Positions 48,027 through 58,582 of a stretch of DNA of 64,000 nucleotides are shown piece by piece. The DNA is from Coix lacryma-jobi var. lacryma-jobi. Lineage: Eukaryota; Streptophyta; Magnoliopsida; Poales; Poaceae. Location: positions 62,001 to 126,000 of the forward strand of contig VDCT01000326.1 in assembly GCA_009763385.1 (NCBI GenBank), written 5' to 3'. A program made the position numbers and the translations under genes. Within the stretch, counting starts at the first letter, position 1. Each line of letters begins with the position of its first letter. A model generated the notes under the pieces. That model was not told where the DNA came from. It saw only the letters and a program-made list of their open reading frames with translations, and searched no databases.

Positions 48027-50660
48027 TACGTTTCGGTGACGCCAATACTCGCTTCTTTCACCTCCAGGCATGCCACCGCAAGCGGAAGAACTCTATCGAC
48101 GAGCTCACGTCCTCTGATGGGGTGGTGGTCGCGGACCCCAATGGCATGGCACAAGCTCTGTTCCAATACTTCAATAACCTTATGGGCTCCGACTTTGCTC
48201 GTACTAGAGCCATTGACCTGCACGCTATTGGACTGCCGTCTCTGGACTTGTCTGGTCTGGAGGCTGAGTTCTCGGAGGAGGAAATTCACTCGGTCATTCT
48301 GCAGCTTCCCAATGACAAGGCGCCTGGTCCGGACGGCCTCACAGGCAGATTCTTCAAACTTGCCTGACACATTATTAAGGAGGATATCATAAAAGCGTTT
48401 CGGGGGTTCTGGTCTCTTGATATGCGCAGCCTCAACCATGTTAATGATGCTTTCATGGTCCTCCTGAGGAAGAAGCAACAGCCGCAACTGATAACTGATT
48501 ATCGCCCGATAAGTTTAATTCACAGCATCAGCAAGCTTATCTCCAAATGCCTCGCCAATAGGCTCGCTCCGAAGCTTTGCGATCTTGTGCGGGCGAACTA
48601 GAGCGCGTTTATCAAAGGTCGTTGCATTCAGGACAACTTCCGCACGGTTCGTTTGACATGCAAGGAGCTGCACAGAACAAAGACTCCGAGTCTGCTGCTC
48701 AAAATTGACATAGCTAAGGCCTTCGACTCCGTCTCGTGGGAGTTCCTCTTGGCAGTGCTCCGCCACATGGGCTTCGGGGACCGGTGGCGTGACTGGATTT
48801 CGGCGATTTTGTCTATAGCTAGCACGAAGATTTTGCTAAACGGCTCGGCTGGCCGCAGGATCTGTCATGCGCGGGGGTTGCGCCAGGGCGACCCGCTTTC
48901 GCCGATGCTGTTTGTGCTCGTGATGGAGGCGATCAATCATATAGTGAGATGGATGGATGCATCAGGCTACCTGACGGGGCTACGGCCGGTGGCCAACATT
49001 CAGCGCTGCAGCCTATATGCCGATGACATGGTGCTCTTTGTGGCTCCCACGGAAGCGGATCTTCGGCTGATTAAGTCGGCGCTCGAGGTGTTCGGGCAGT
49101 CCACGGGGCTCTTCGCCAATATGGACAAAAGCATTGTCACTCCGCTTCACTGTGGGCAGGCCGAGTTGGAGCTGATCCACAACATCCTTGCCTGCCGAAT
49201 TGAGACCTTCCCGAGCAGGTACCTAGGCATACCCCTCTCGATTTTCAAGCTCAGGAAGGTGGACGAGCAGCCGCTTATTGACTCAATCGCCGGGAGAATC
49301 CCACGATGGAAAGGAAATTTGCTGAATCTGGCGGGACGTGCTACTCTCGCCCAATCCACCATGGCTGCTATTTCGGTTCACACAGCCACGGCAGTTTGTC
49401 TGTCGGCCTGGGCCTTGCAGAGGATCGATAAACTGCGCAGAGGCTTTATCTGGAGTGGGGAGTCCACGGTGGCTGGCGGCAGTTGCAAGGTTGCCTGGAA
49501 AACTGTTTGCCTTCCGAAGCACCTGGGTGGTCTGGGGATTGTTGATCTCCGACGAATGGGCATGGCGTTGAGGCTCAGGTGGCCTTGGCTGCGACGCTTA
49601 GACCAAGCGAGGCCCTGGTCGGGTCTGGCAGAAGTGGATGATGCGGTGGCGCGTGCCTTCTTCATGGCAACCACGGTTTCTGTTGTCGGGAACGGTGTTT
49701 CGATTCTGTTTTGGGTGGACTCTTGGCTGGACGGCTCAAGCATTCGCCTGCTTGCGCCCTCGGTCTTCGCAGCTGTGCCAAAGAGGCGCCACCGAGTCTC
49801 GGCTGCCGAGGCGCTGCATGAGTCGGCCTGGGTTCATCACGTTGCAGGTGCTCGCTCGTGGCGGGTTATTGCAGAGTTCGTGGTCCTCTCTGAGCGTTTG
49901 CAGCGGGTCGTGGTGACGCCGGGGGTCCCGGACACCTTTACTTTGAGGCTCTCTTCGGACGGCCAATACTCAACGTCCTCGGCATATGGAGCGATGTTCT
50001 TGGGCTGCTCAGCCCCCCTGGAGCCAAGGAGCTGTGGAAGACTTCGGCGCCGCCGAGGGTAAAATTCTTCTTCTGGCTGGCCTTGCACGGTCGCTGCTGG
50101 ACTGGGCACCAGCGCTGGCGGCACGGTTTGCAGGATAATGCGGCTTGCATTTTCTGCGACCAAGAGGATGAGACCATAGACCACATTCTCATTGGATGTG
50201 TCTATTCGCGGGAGGTCTGGAGCAGGTGCTTGGCCATCTTTCGGCTGCAGGGCATGGTTCAACTATCCGAAGAACCGATCATGCTTTGGTGGACGAGGGT
50301 GAGGAAGGTGATCCCCAAGCATTTTCGTAAGGGCTTTGACTCGCTGTTTTTTCTAGTCGGGTGGCGGCTCTGGAAGGAACGTAATGGGAGGACGTTTCAG
50401 GGCGTTCCTGCCACAGCACTTGTCTTACCGACGGCATAGTTGAAGTGGTCCGGTTGTGGATTGCTGCTGGGTTCAGGCAGCTCTCGGTCTTGATGGAGCG
50501 ATGCTAAACCCCTGGGCGCTTTGCGGGTCTTCTAGTGATGTAATTGTTTCCTCGGGTGCTTTGCGTTGTGTGTGGGTAAGGTAATCTGTGGATTGCCGTG
50601 GTGTAAAACTCTCCTCTTCTTAATGAAATACGCGCTTTTGGCGTGCTCTCAAAAAAAAAA
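48027..50660 (+). mobile_element. L1-type LINE, 5'-truncated and decayed
   Basis: The reading frame starts abruptly inside ORF2 with RFGDANTRFFHLQA, so the endonuclease and everything upstream are missing. The reverse transcriptase follows: DKAPGPDGLTG, YRPISLI, KIDIAKAFDSVSW, GLRQGDPLSPMLF and the catalytic SLYADDMVLF. A zinc-binding RT C-terminal domain (PPRVKFFFWLALHGRC...CIFCDQEDETIDHIL) comes next, then a 3' UTR with 'cttaatgaaatacgc' and a poly(A) at 50651-50660. Inactivating changes are in-frame stops near 48367 (Trp to TGA) and 48599 (Gln to TAG) and a frameshift near 50005. It is certainly immobile now. Confidence 0.92.
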
Positions 50661-51189
50661 CTCTCTTTTTCCCCCTCTGTATAACAAAAGATATTGAATT
50701 GCTGGTTAGGGCCAGACAAACAAAGGGTTTAAACAAAAGATATTTAACTCGCTCTATGACTATTTTTTTTTAAAAAAAAATTGTTCTGATTGAACTTCTT
50801 TTCAAAAAATATAAATGGGCTAATTTTAAATAACTTTCAGACTTTAAGCTTGGCTTCTTAAGCTCGGCTGGAAGTTTGGTCGGATATGCTCGATTTCGAA
50901 GAAAGCTACTGTAGATAAAAAGTGCAGTTGGCTCGTGAAGTCAGTTATTATGCACCCCCTACTGCTGATACATTTGACAAAGGGTTGAACATCTATAAAA
51001 GGTCACTGCTGTTAGCTGTAACTGCTGAACATTAGATCTAAACTCAAGCAAGCAAGTATTATTTACATCAGGAAGTTTTGCCCATATATCCACATAAAAC
51101 TCATAGATAGAAGAAATTAAAACTCTCTATAGACAGAACAGCAACAAAAGCTGAATCACTGGTAATTTCCCCTGTTTCAAGCAAGCTTT
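50661..51189. other. Short spacer between LINE and kinase gene
   Basis: AT-rich sequence including the likely 3' UTR of the kinase gene (minus strand). I see nothing else. Confidence 0.5.
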
Positions 51190-53829
51190 TCAGTGTATTC
51201 CAAGAGCCTGGAATCTCCTGACTAGAGCAAGATTAGTGGCGTTCCTGCTCTGCCAGTCCTCCGTGCTCTCCTTCCTCTGCTCGAACTTGTCCAGCACCTC
51301 GTCGTTGCCATCCAGAATGCTCACGATCTTCCTCATGCTCGGCCGCGCCGCCGGGTCTGACCGGGTGCACGCCATGCCAAGCCGGGCCATCCGCACGAGC
51401 TCCCGACGGTCAAACCTGCCGTCCAGCCGCCGGTCCGCCAGCGCCTCCACCGGTCGGTTCAGCTGCTCCAAGAGCTGGACTTTCCTGACGAGAAGAACCT
51501 CCGGCAGCCTCCCGTCCACGGCCATCGTGCCGGTCACCACCTCCAGCACCACCACGCCGAAGCTGTAGACGTCGGCCAGGGTGGTGGCCTCGCCGGTGTC
51601 CATGTACTCGGGCGACATGTAGCCGAAGATGCCCCGCGCCGAGCTGGCGGTCACCACCACGTGGTGCTGGTGCTCGTTCCTCGACAGGAACTCGGCGAGC
51701 GCGAAGCTCCCGAGCCGCGGGTTCATGTCCGGGTCCAGGAACACCGCCGACGAGGTGATGCTGCGGTGGATGACCTGCTCGTCCCACTCCTCGTGGAGGT
51801 AGAGGATGGCCGACGCGAGCGCCCTGACGATGCTGTACCGCTGCCGCCACGGGAGGACCGCCGCGGCGCCGCCGTGGCGGCGGCGCTGGAGCAGGTAGTG
51901 GCTCAGGAGGCTCCCCGGGGCGTAGTCGTAGACGACGAGCATCTCGCCGTGGTCCGTGCACCACCCGCGCAGCTGCACGAGGTTCCTGTGCCGGAGCTTG
52001 GCCAGGTTGCAGAGCTCCCTGGCGAAGCGGACGCGCAGCGCCGGGCACGTCTTCATGCCGAGGCGCTTCACGAGGACGTGGACGCGGCCGTGGCCGCCGC
52101 CGGTGTCCAGGAAGCCCTCGTACCCTGTGCCGAAGTCCAGCTCCGCGACCACCTGCGACTCGGAGAAGTCGTTGGTGATGGCGACGATCTCCTTGTAGGC
52201 TATCTCACGCGGCATGTCCACGTGCGGGATCGCCGCTAGCCGCGACGACGACCGCCGGCCGGAGTCAGCGGACGCGGACCTGGAGCCGGGCCTCCCGTCG
52301 TCCTCTCCTGCTTCTGCGGTGTGGTAAATGGTGTCCGCGGCAGCGGTGGCGTACACGGGCTTGGAGGACAGAGACGTCGCCGTCGCCGTGCTCCTGTCGG
52401 TGGTGACGGTCGTGGCGCCGGAGTCGGAGGACGAGGAAGTGGTGAGGGAGATGTACTTCGGGAGCGCCACGAACGACGGGAGACGCGGGAGGTCGCCGCC
52501 GGAGCAGCCGTCGTCGGAGAGGTTCTCCACCACCCACCTCATGGTCGGACGCGCCCTGGGGTCGTGCAGCGAGCAGAGGAGGCCGAGGTGCATGACCCTT
52601 CCGACGTCGGACAGCGCGCCGGCGCCGCCATGGTCCGGCAGCTTCGCGTCCGCGGCGCCGAGGAGTCTGCCCTCGTCGGACAGCCGGCGCACCCAGTCGA
52701 GCATGAAGATCTGGTCGTCGGGGTACGCCAGGTCGACGGCGCGCCGCCCCGTGGCCACCTCGAGGAGCACGATGCCGAAGCTGAAGACGTCGGACTTGGC
52801 GGTGCCTCCCGTGGCCCGGCGCTGGAAGCTCTCGGGCGGCAGGTACCCGATGGTCCCGCCGATGCGGCTGGTGTCCATGAGCCGGAACTGGTAGTTGGCC
52901 GAGGCAGAGGACGACGACGACAGCCGCCGCAGGGACCGTGGCGACGGCGACACCTCCTCCAGGCGTGGTTCGTCGGCCGCGGACACGGCGTGCTCGAGCC
53001 AGCGGGCGAGGCCGAAGTCGCCGAGGCGGGCGTTGTAGTCGGAGTCGAGCATGACGTTGCTGGTCTTGACGTCGCGGTGGATGATCTGCGTGTCCAGCTG
53101 CTCGTGCAGGTAGAAGAGCGCGGCGGCGAGCCCGGCAACGATGCGGCGGCGGCGGTCCCAGCCGAGCGCCGGGGCCTTGGCCTTGGCCTTGGCCGGCGTC
53201 GCGAAGAGCAGGCGGTCGAGGCTGCGGTTGGGCATGTAGTCGTAGACGAGCATGAGCTCCTCCTCCTCCCCGGCGGCGCGCACGCACCAGCCGCGGAGGC
53301 GCACGAGGTTGCGGTGCCGCAGCCTGGCGACGGCCGCGAGCTCGGCGAGGAACGACTTGTCGAAGCGGCCGGTGCTGTGGGCGACGCACTTGACGGCCAC
53401 GGTGGTGCCGTCGCTGGGCAGCACGGCGCGGTACACCCTGCCGAACCCGCCGCTGCCGAGCACCTCGCCGTCGCTGAACCCGCGCGTCCCGATGTAGAGC
53501 TCCGCGTAGCTGAATATCCTGGGCCCGCCCCCGGCGCCGGCCACCAGCTGCTTCCGCCCGGCGACGTCCACGCCGGCGATGTCCTCGAACGCCACCGACG
53601 AGTCGTGGCACCGGTCCGCGCCGGCGCCGCCGCGGCAGCAGGGCCGGTAGCGGCGGAGGCACGACAGCAGGCGGCCGGCCGTGGCGCGGGCGTACGCCTC
53701 GAGGGTCGACGTCACCACCCGGCCGCGCGTGCGCGGCGTTCCGTCCGAGTCGGACGCCGGTGGTGCGGCCTCGTCGACGTCCATCGGCAGCACGAAGCAG
53801 AGACGGCGCAACGACGACGACGACGACAT
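51190..53829 (-). CDS. Tandem kinase-pseudokinase, receptor-like kinase S.2 type, 879 aa
   Basis: An intronless gene encoding two protein kinase-like domains. Kinase 1 (about residues 112-445) has a glycine loop GSGGFGRV (125-132), VAVK lysine 147, HRDVKTSN (251-258), DFG (271-273) and GTIGYLPPE, so it should be active. Domain 2 (about 552-842) has lost the glycine loop (AELDFGTGY), HRD has become HRS (688-690) and DFG has become GSFA (707-710). It keeps VLVK, GYMSPEY and DVYSFGVV, so it is a predicted pseudokinase. There is no signal peptide, lectin domain or clear membrane segment. CLRRYRPCC (57-65) could be an acylation site. Layout and length match Arabidopsis 'receptor like protein kinase S.2' (LecRK-S.2 type). 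The linker at about 455-540 is Ser/Thr-rich. No defects are seen. Confidence 0.92.
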   Translation of the reverse strand: MSSSSSLRRLCFVLPMDVDEAAPPASDSDGTPRTRGRVVTSTLEAYARATAGRLLSCLRRYRPCCRGGAGADRCHDSSVAFEDIAGVDVAGRKQLVAGAGGGPRIFSYAELYIGTRGFSDGEVLGSGGFGRVYRAVLPSDGTTVAVKCVAHSTGRFDKSFLAELAAVARLRHRNLVRLRGWCVRAAGEEEELMLVYDYMPNRSLDRLLFATPAKAKAKAPALGWDRRRRIVAGLAAALFYLHEQLDTQIIHRDVKTSNVMLDSDYNARLGDFGLARWLEHAVSAADEPRLEEVSPSPRSLRRLSSSSSASANYQFRLMDTSRIGGTIGYLPPESFQRRATGGTAKSDVFSFGIVLLEVATGRRAVDLAYPDDQIFMLDWVRRLSDEGRLLGAADAKLPDHGGAGALSDVGRVMHLGLLCSLHDPRARPTMRWVVENLSDDGCSGGDLPRLPSFVALPKYISLTTSSSSDSGATTVTTDRSTATATSLSSKPVYATAAADTIYHTAEAGEDDGRPGSRSASADSGRRSSSRLAAIPHVDMPREIAYKEIVAITNDFSESQVVAELDFGTGYEGFLDTGGGHGRVHVLVKRLGMKTCPALRVRFARELCNLAKLRHRNLVQLRGWCTDHGEMLVVYDYAPGSLLSHYLLQRRRHGGAAAVLPWRQRYSIVRALASAILYLHEEWDEQVIHRSITSSAVFLDPDMNPRLGSFALAEFLSRNEHQHHVVVTASSARGIFGYMSPEYMDTGEATTLADVYSFGVVVLEVVTGTMAVDGRLPEVLLVRKVQLLEQLNRPVEALADRRLDGRFDRRELVRMARLGMACTRSDPAARPSMRKIVSILDGNDEVLDKFEQRKESTEDWQSRNATNLALVRRFQALGIH

Positions 53830-56762
53830 GGGCAGGGAGGCTGCACCGCTCTGCTGCAGGCAATACCTGTGAACTGCTACTCCTACCCTGCTACGTACTG
53901 TAAGCGCGCGATTAGCTAGCGAGTGCGACGCCCACTCATGCTAAGCGGCCGGCCGGGCGGTGGTGGTGCGCTTAGTGCGCGTGGCGCTGGGGGAGGGAGA
54001 AGGCGGAATTAAAGCGCGGGCACCGGGCAGGGCGGCAGGCGGTGGACTGGAGACTTCCATTCCATTAAGCGTGGGAATTGGGAAGTGGGGTTACGGGTGT
54101 GAAGGGACTGGTGTGGTTGGGCAGGTGGGGAAGATGGCCGCCCAAAAGCCAGCTGCGGCGTGTGGACGACAGCACGAGAGGAAGAAGAAGGAGAAGATCA
54201 AGATGCACAAAAGGTAGCTTATCGACTATCTATATGGGGGATGACAAGAGCAGGGGAGGTGGTCGGCGTCGGCGTCACGGGTGATTTTAGGCGGCGAGCT
54301 GAGCGTGCGGTGGGTGCGTTGGTAGGTGGCTATCGATCGCGGTTGACTTGGGCTGTGCGCGCGGGTGGCGGTGGAGCCGGAGTTCCCGCCAAGAAGAGGA
54401 AGGGGCGTCAGCGTCGCCGCCTGACTCGTCGCCGTTGCCTTGCCGTAATTGAATACGTACGGGAATTCTTTCTACGGCCAACGGCCCCTCCTTGGTTCTC
54501 GAAAATATACACAAGTTTTACTTCGACACTTTCTTATCCTGATAACTAATAAAATGATTTCACACACAGACCGTGTCTGACTGACTGCGTATGATACAAT
54601 ACAACATGAGAGAAATTAGGATTTTTTGTGGTTCCTCGTATAATACTCGGAAGATAATTGACGATCGATAGATAAATAAATAAATACCAGCCGCCTTCAA
54701 AGGGAGACCTCTCTGTCAAACCGCTTCAGTCTTGGACGAGGCGCCTGACTGAACATTCGAACCAAAGCAGACAACAACAGCAGTGTACGTTTCGTTTACT
54801 GAGAATTCCGTTCTGCGACGAATCTAAATTGCTACCAGATGGTGTACGTGAATTGTGATCGGCTTTTTCTTTATCGAACTGGAGTTCCTTTTTGCAGATG
54901 AAGATAGTTGGACTTTTTTTTTTTTTTTTAGGACAATAATAGTTGGACTTCGATCTGGGAAGCTGCTGCTCGTAAGCATATATTGGATTGTCCAATGGCA
55001 CAGGGTGCAGCTATATATGGGATCATTTCCATCGCATACAGTTAGGCTGGCTGTAGCCGTCAAAGCCCGTGCCTTGAGTGCAACCGTGCAGGTTATGGCG
55101 TATATAGTGGCTCTGGTGTTGATAGAAGCCTGTTGTACCATAGAGGCCCACTCGAAAATGATTGCTGCGGTTAGTGTTACAGCAACCACTTGTTCAGGTA
55201 CTGCTCAGGTGTTGAAGAAAATCAGCGGCATATCATCTGCCCTGCAACAAACCGCTACCACTCCTGCAGGTACATCAGCGACATCTACTGCACTTTTCCT
55301 TTCCTGTCTGTAAAAGGAAATAATATATGCAGCATCATTTTTGCTGAACTCAAACTTCATCAGAAGTTAATACAACTCTGCATTTATATACATCTTTTTT
55401 CAGTCAAATTGCTGCTTTTGCGGAGCCGCCAGTTTTTTTTTTTTTTTCGAGGGGGTCGCGGAGGAGCTAGATGCACGTGTGTGTCGCAGTCGTGCACACT
55501 GGTTCACTGGTGTCGTCCTTTCCTCAATCTAGTGGCAGAAGTAGAACCGCCCGCACTCGTCTCGCCGCGTGGGCCGCAGCCTCGGCGACCTTCACAGCCC
55601 AACTCGAGATTGGCCCATCAGGTCCGCGAGTCCGAGCCGCGCGGCCTGTCCATTTCCTTCCCGAGGGGCCGCCTCCTCTCCCGGTCTCGGTGCCATAGCC
55701 TAGCCCTAGCCGCCTGAGGCAGAGTCCACCTCTCCAGACCGCCGCCCGCCGCCCCCGCCCTCGCCGCCGCCCCCCCCGTCGCCGGCCGATTCAGATGAAC
55801 ACGTCTCCTTCCAGATCCAGGTACGCTTCGACCGCACGCCTGCAACTCTCCCCCTTCCAATAAGGCAATAACCCTAGAACGTCTCTTTCGATGCGAGCCC
55901 CCTGAACCCTAGCAATAATCTGCTTCCGGGACCCGAAACACTCTATCTGGTTCGTCGCAGCTTCGTTCGTTGGGATTGTTTGCTGCGTGGTGGGAATCGA
56001 CAACGGTAGATTGACTTATCCGCTGGAGCCCCTTGCCTCGTGGCAAATTCGCCGCTGGTGGTGGTCCAAAGAGCCGCCCTGTGCGATTCATCCTTCCTAT
56101 AAGATAAGAGCACTCGTGGGAAATTATTGCCCGACGAAACATAGCAGCGTGATTTTGCGCTGCGTAGATTTTTCTGTCTGCCAGTTGATTAGTTAGCAGA
56201 GTATTAGTTGATTCCTTAGTAATCAGAGTATGTTCATATTGCAAGATATCCATTTAGAAAACTGAGGACATATTATTGCCATTCATTCTACTATATTATC
56301 ATACAGCGAGTACCTATTGTGGTCCTCAGATTATAGTATCAGGGTGCACAACTTTGACTTTTTTCTATGTTTTCCACTTCAACCAGTGTCAAATCTTTGA
56401 TGGGTGATCCTTCGACAATCTAATGAATCTTAGGAAATTTAGCTATAGAGTCAGCATCATTATTCATTTATTCTGATGTGCTGACACATGCCACTTAAGT
56501 GTCAAGAGAGAACTCCCTAGTCATCGCTAAAAAATTTGCCTTTACTTATATGTTGCCAACAGTTAGTTTATTGGGACACAAATTTCACTGTGCTTTTGAC
56601 TAAAGCTAGAGCTTGTTTAGTGTATTTTCTGTCAATTCTATTTTTATTTCATTCCTGCATAGTTATCTCTACATTTGGGTTATTATTTGGAATTGGGATT
56701 GAGAGATTGGGGTTGCTCTCCTTTCTTTTCTCTTTTTGGGACACTGGATTATTTGAAGGGCA
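53830..56762. other. Divergent spacer, promoters and 5' UTR intron of the first RRM gene
   Basis: The kinase gene promoter runs right from 53830. From 54573 to about 55140 the sequence is duplicated upstream of the second RRM gene. A non-coding first exon of the first RRM gene probably ends at 55819 (ccag|gtacg), with an intron to 56758 (tttgaag|ggca) just before the ATG. Poly(T) tracts lie near 54910 and 55435. Confidence 0.55.
54573..55140. repeat. Upstream segment duplicated with the RRM gene (copy 1)
   Basis: Shared blocks with 58583-60255 include 'tgactgcgt(a/g)tgatac', 'ataatactc', 'agataaataccagcc', 'ggcttcagtcttggacga', 'ttctgcgacgaatctaaa' and 'gtgttgatagaagc'. This shows that the tandem duplication included far-upstream sequence. 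Confidence 0.8.
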
Positions 56763-57644
56763 ATGATGGGAGGCTGGGGGGTTTCGGATGGGTACGAGGG
56801 ATCAAAGAGGACACGAATGATGATGGAATCGAATCCCTACTTCGCAGTGAACGCAGGGAGTCCATTGGATGTCTCAAAGAGGGCCAGGATGATGGAACCA
56901 GGTGCCTCCTATTTTGGGGCTATGGGAAGCAATGCTGGTGGTGCCAGCAGCAGCTTCTACCAGCCCTTTAACAACAACTTAGCTGGTGCAGGGGTTAGCG
57001 CTGGTATCCAAAGCTTTCCAGGTGTTCGGCTGCGAGGTCTCCCTTTTGATTGCAACGACATTGACATCTGCAAGTTCTTTGTGGGGCTGGACATAGTGGA
57101 CTGCCTCCTGGTTAACAAGAATGGGCGATTTAATGGTGAGGCTTTTGTGGTCTTCCCAACAGGCATGCAAGCAGAATTTGCACTGCATCGCAACAGGCAG
57201 AACATGGGCCGAAGGTATGTTGAGGTGTTCAGATGCAAGAAGCAGGAATATTACTGCGCAATAGCCAATGAGGTGAACCAGGGCGGTTACTTTGAGCCAG
57301 AGTACCGCCGCTCCCCACCTCCTTCGAGGCCTAAGAAGCCATCTGAAGATAAGGGCAGCATGGAGTATACAGAGGTTCTCAAGCTCCGTGGGCTTCCCTA
57401 CTCTGCCACCACTGAGGACATCATCAAGTTCTTTCTGGAGTACGAGCTGACAGAGGAGAATGTGCATATTGGTTACCGCTCTGATGGGAAGGCTACGGGT
57501 GAAGCCTTTGTTGAGTTCCCAACAGCTGAAGTTGCAAAGACAGCCATGTGCAAGGATAAGATGACTATTGGGACGAGGTATGTGGAGCTGTTCCCATCGA
57601 CCCCGGAGGAGGCCAGCAGGGCAAAATCCCGAGGCAGGCATTGA
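56763..57644 (+). CDS. hnRNP F/H-like RNA-binding protein with two RRMs (copy 1), 293 aa
   Basis: A nuclear-type RNA-binding protein of the hnRNP F/H class. Such proteins bind G-rich RNA and affect splicing in animals; plant roles are less clear. The CDS is a single exon starting MMGGW at 56763. After an N-terminal Gly/Ser/Met-rich region (1-84), RRM1 spans about 87-158 (RGLPFDCNDIDICKFF, GEAFVVF) and RRM2 about 205-279 (LRGLPYSATTEDIIKFF, GEAFVEF). The 'RGLP' type RNP2 and absence of aromatic RNP1 residues are the quasi-RRM features of this family. It ends in an Arg/Ser/Gly tail. An intron in the 5' UTR is likely. It is about 92 percent identical to the gene at 61509-62375, differing by 22 substitutions and a 5-residue insertion (around residues 60-64). 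Confidence 0.9.
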   Translation: MMGGWGVSDGYEGSKRTRMMMESNPYFAVNAGSPLDVSKRARMMEPGASYFGAMGSNAGGASSSFYQPFNNNLAGAGVSAGIQSFPGVRLRGLPFDCNDIDICKFFVGLDIVDCLLVNKNGRFNGEAFVVFPTGMQAEFALHRNRQNMGRRYVEVFRCKKQEYYCAIANEVNQGGYFEPEYRRSPPPSRPKKPSEDKGSMEYTEVLKLRGLPYSATTEDIIKFFLEYELTEENVHIGYRSDGKATGEAFVEFPTAEVAKTAMCKDKMTIGTRYVELFPSTPEEASRAKSRGRH

Positions 57645-58035
57645 AGAAATGAGTATTTCAAAAATGATGTCTGTATGCATGCGGCTGCGTTCGAGTTTAG
57701 CTTTCATTTGGCATGCTTGCCTGTATCGCTGTTAGTTGGTGTTAGCCTGAGTTGTCATGTTTTGCTACTGATCGTGCAGTGAGATTGTTATATCTGAACT
57801 GAATTATAACAGTTGTCCTCTGTTGGATGCACTTGTATGACATATAATTATTGATGGATATTGTTCCATTCCAATTTGAGTTTATATCCATATGGTCCAA
57901 ATTGCGAGCAAATGTTCTTCGAGTACTATTGTTTCTTTTGTTCGTGCTGGGGATGCTAGCTTGCTGAGCTTACCAAGTGGTGGTTATTATTTCGCTGCTG
58001 ACGAAATGAGACCGGGTTGGTACCCAAGGCAAATA

Positions 58036-58260
58036 CTCCCTCCGTCCCTAAACAACTGCTATCATTAGTGTGTGTTTTAACTTGATTTTTTTAAAATATG
58101 TATAACATTTATATCTCTAAATAAATTTATTAAAAACCTATATTCAAAGATTTTTTAATAATACTAATAATACACTATAAATATTAATACTTTTAATATA
58201 TATTTAATCAGATTTGTTTTTTAGGAAGTGGAATCGATATTTATTTAGGGACGAAGGGAG
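58036..58260. mobile_element. Stowaway-type MITE, about 225 bp
   Basis: Starts after TA (58034-58035) with CTCCCTCCGTCCCTAAACAA and ends with the inverted tttagggacgaagggag. The right flanking TA has decayed to TG. Confidence 0.75.
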
Positions 58261-58329
58261 TGGACACCAAGGTCATCTGATAATCTGCGTCTACTGTGTC
58301 TAGTCCCTTCGGTTAAAAGAAACACGTTC

Positions 58330-58545
58330 TCTCTTCGTTTAAAATTATAAATTATTTTGATTTTTCTAGTCTAGGTTCATATTCATAACTTTTGAAATGT
58401 ATCTAAATGTAGCATACCATATATTTAGGTGTATAGCAAAAAATATATATGTACAAATAAAAATGATTTATTCATAGTAGGTGCATAATAAAATTTGTAT
58501 ATATAGAAAAATCAAAATATAATTTATAATTTGGAACGTAGAGAT
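58330..58545. mobile_element. Degenerate MITE with long inverted ends
   Basis: ctctcttcgtttaaaattat...gatttttct at the left pairs with agaaaaatc...ataatttggaacgtagag at the right, about 36 bp on each arm. The 'ccgttccaaattataa' core resembles a known Stowaway-like grass family; the outermost bases are too decayed to fix the ends. Confidence 0.6.
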
Positions 58546-58582
58546 TATTATTTATGACAACAATCTCGATCAGTCTCAGACC

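Noticed and set aside
52265..53919. Two frames of 532 aa overlapping the tandem kinase gene (one on each strand)
   Set aside because: They are Arg/Gly/Pro-rich or Val/Gly-rich shadows created by the high GC third positions of the kinase gene. No domain is recognisable, and the kinase frame explains the region.
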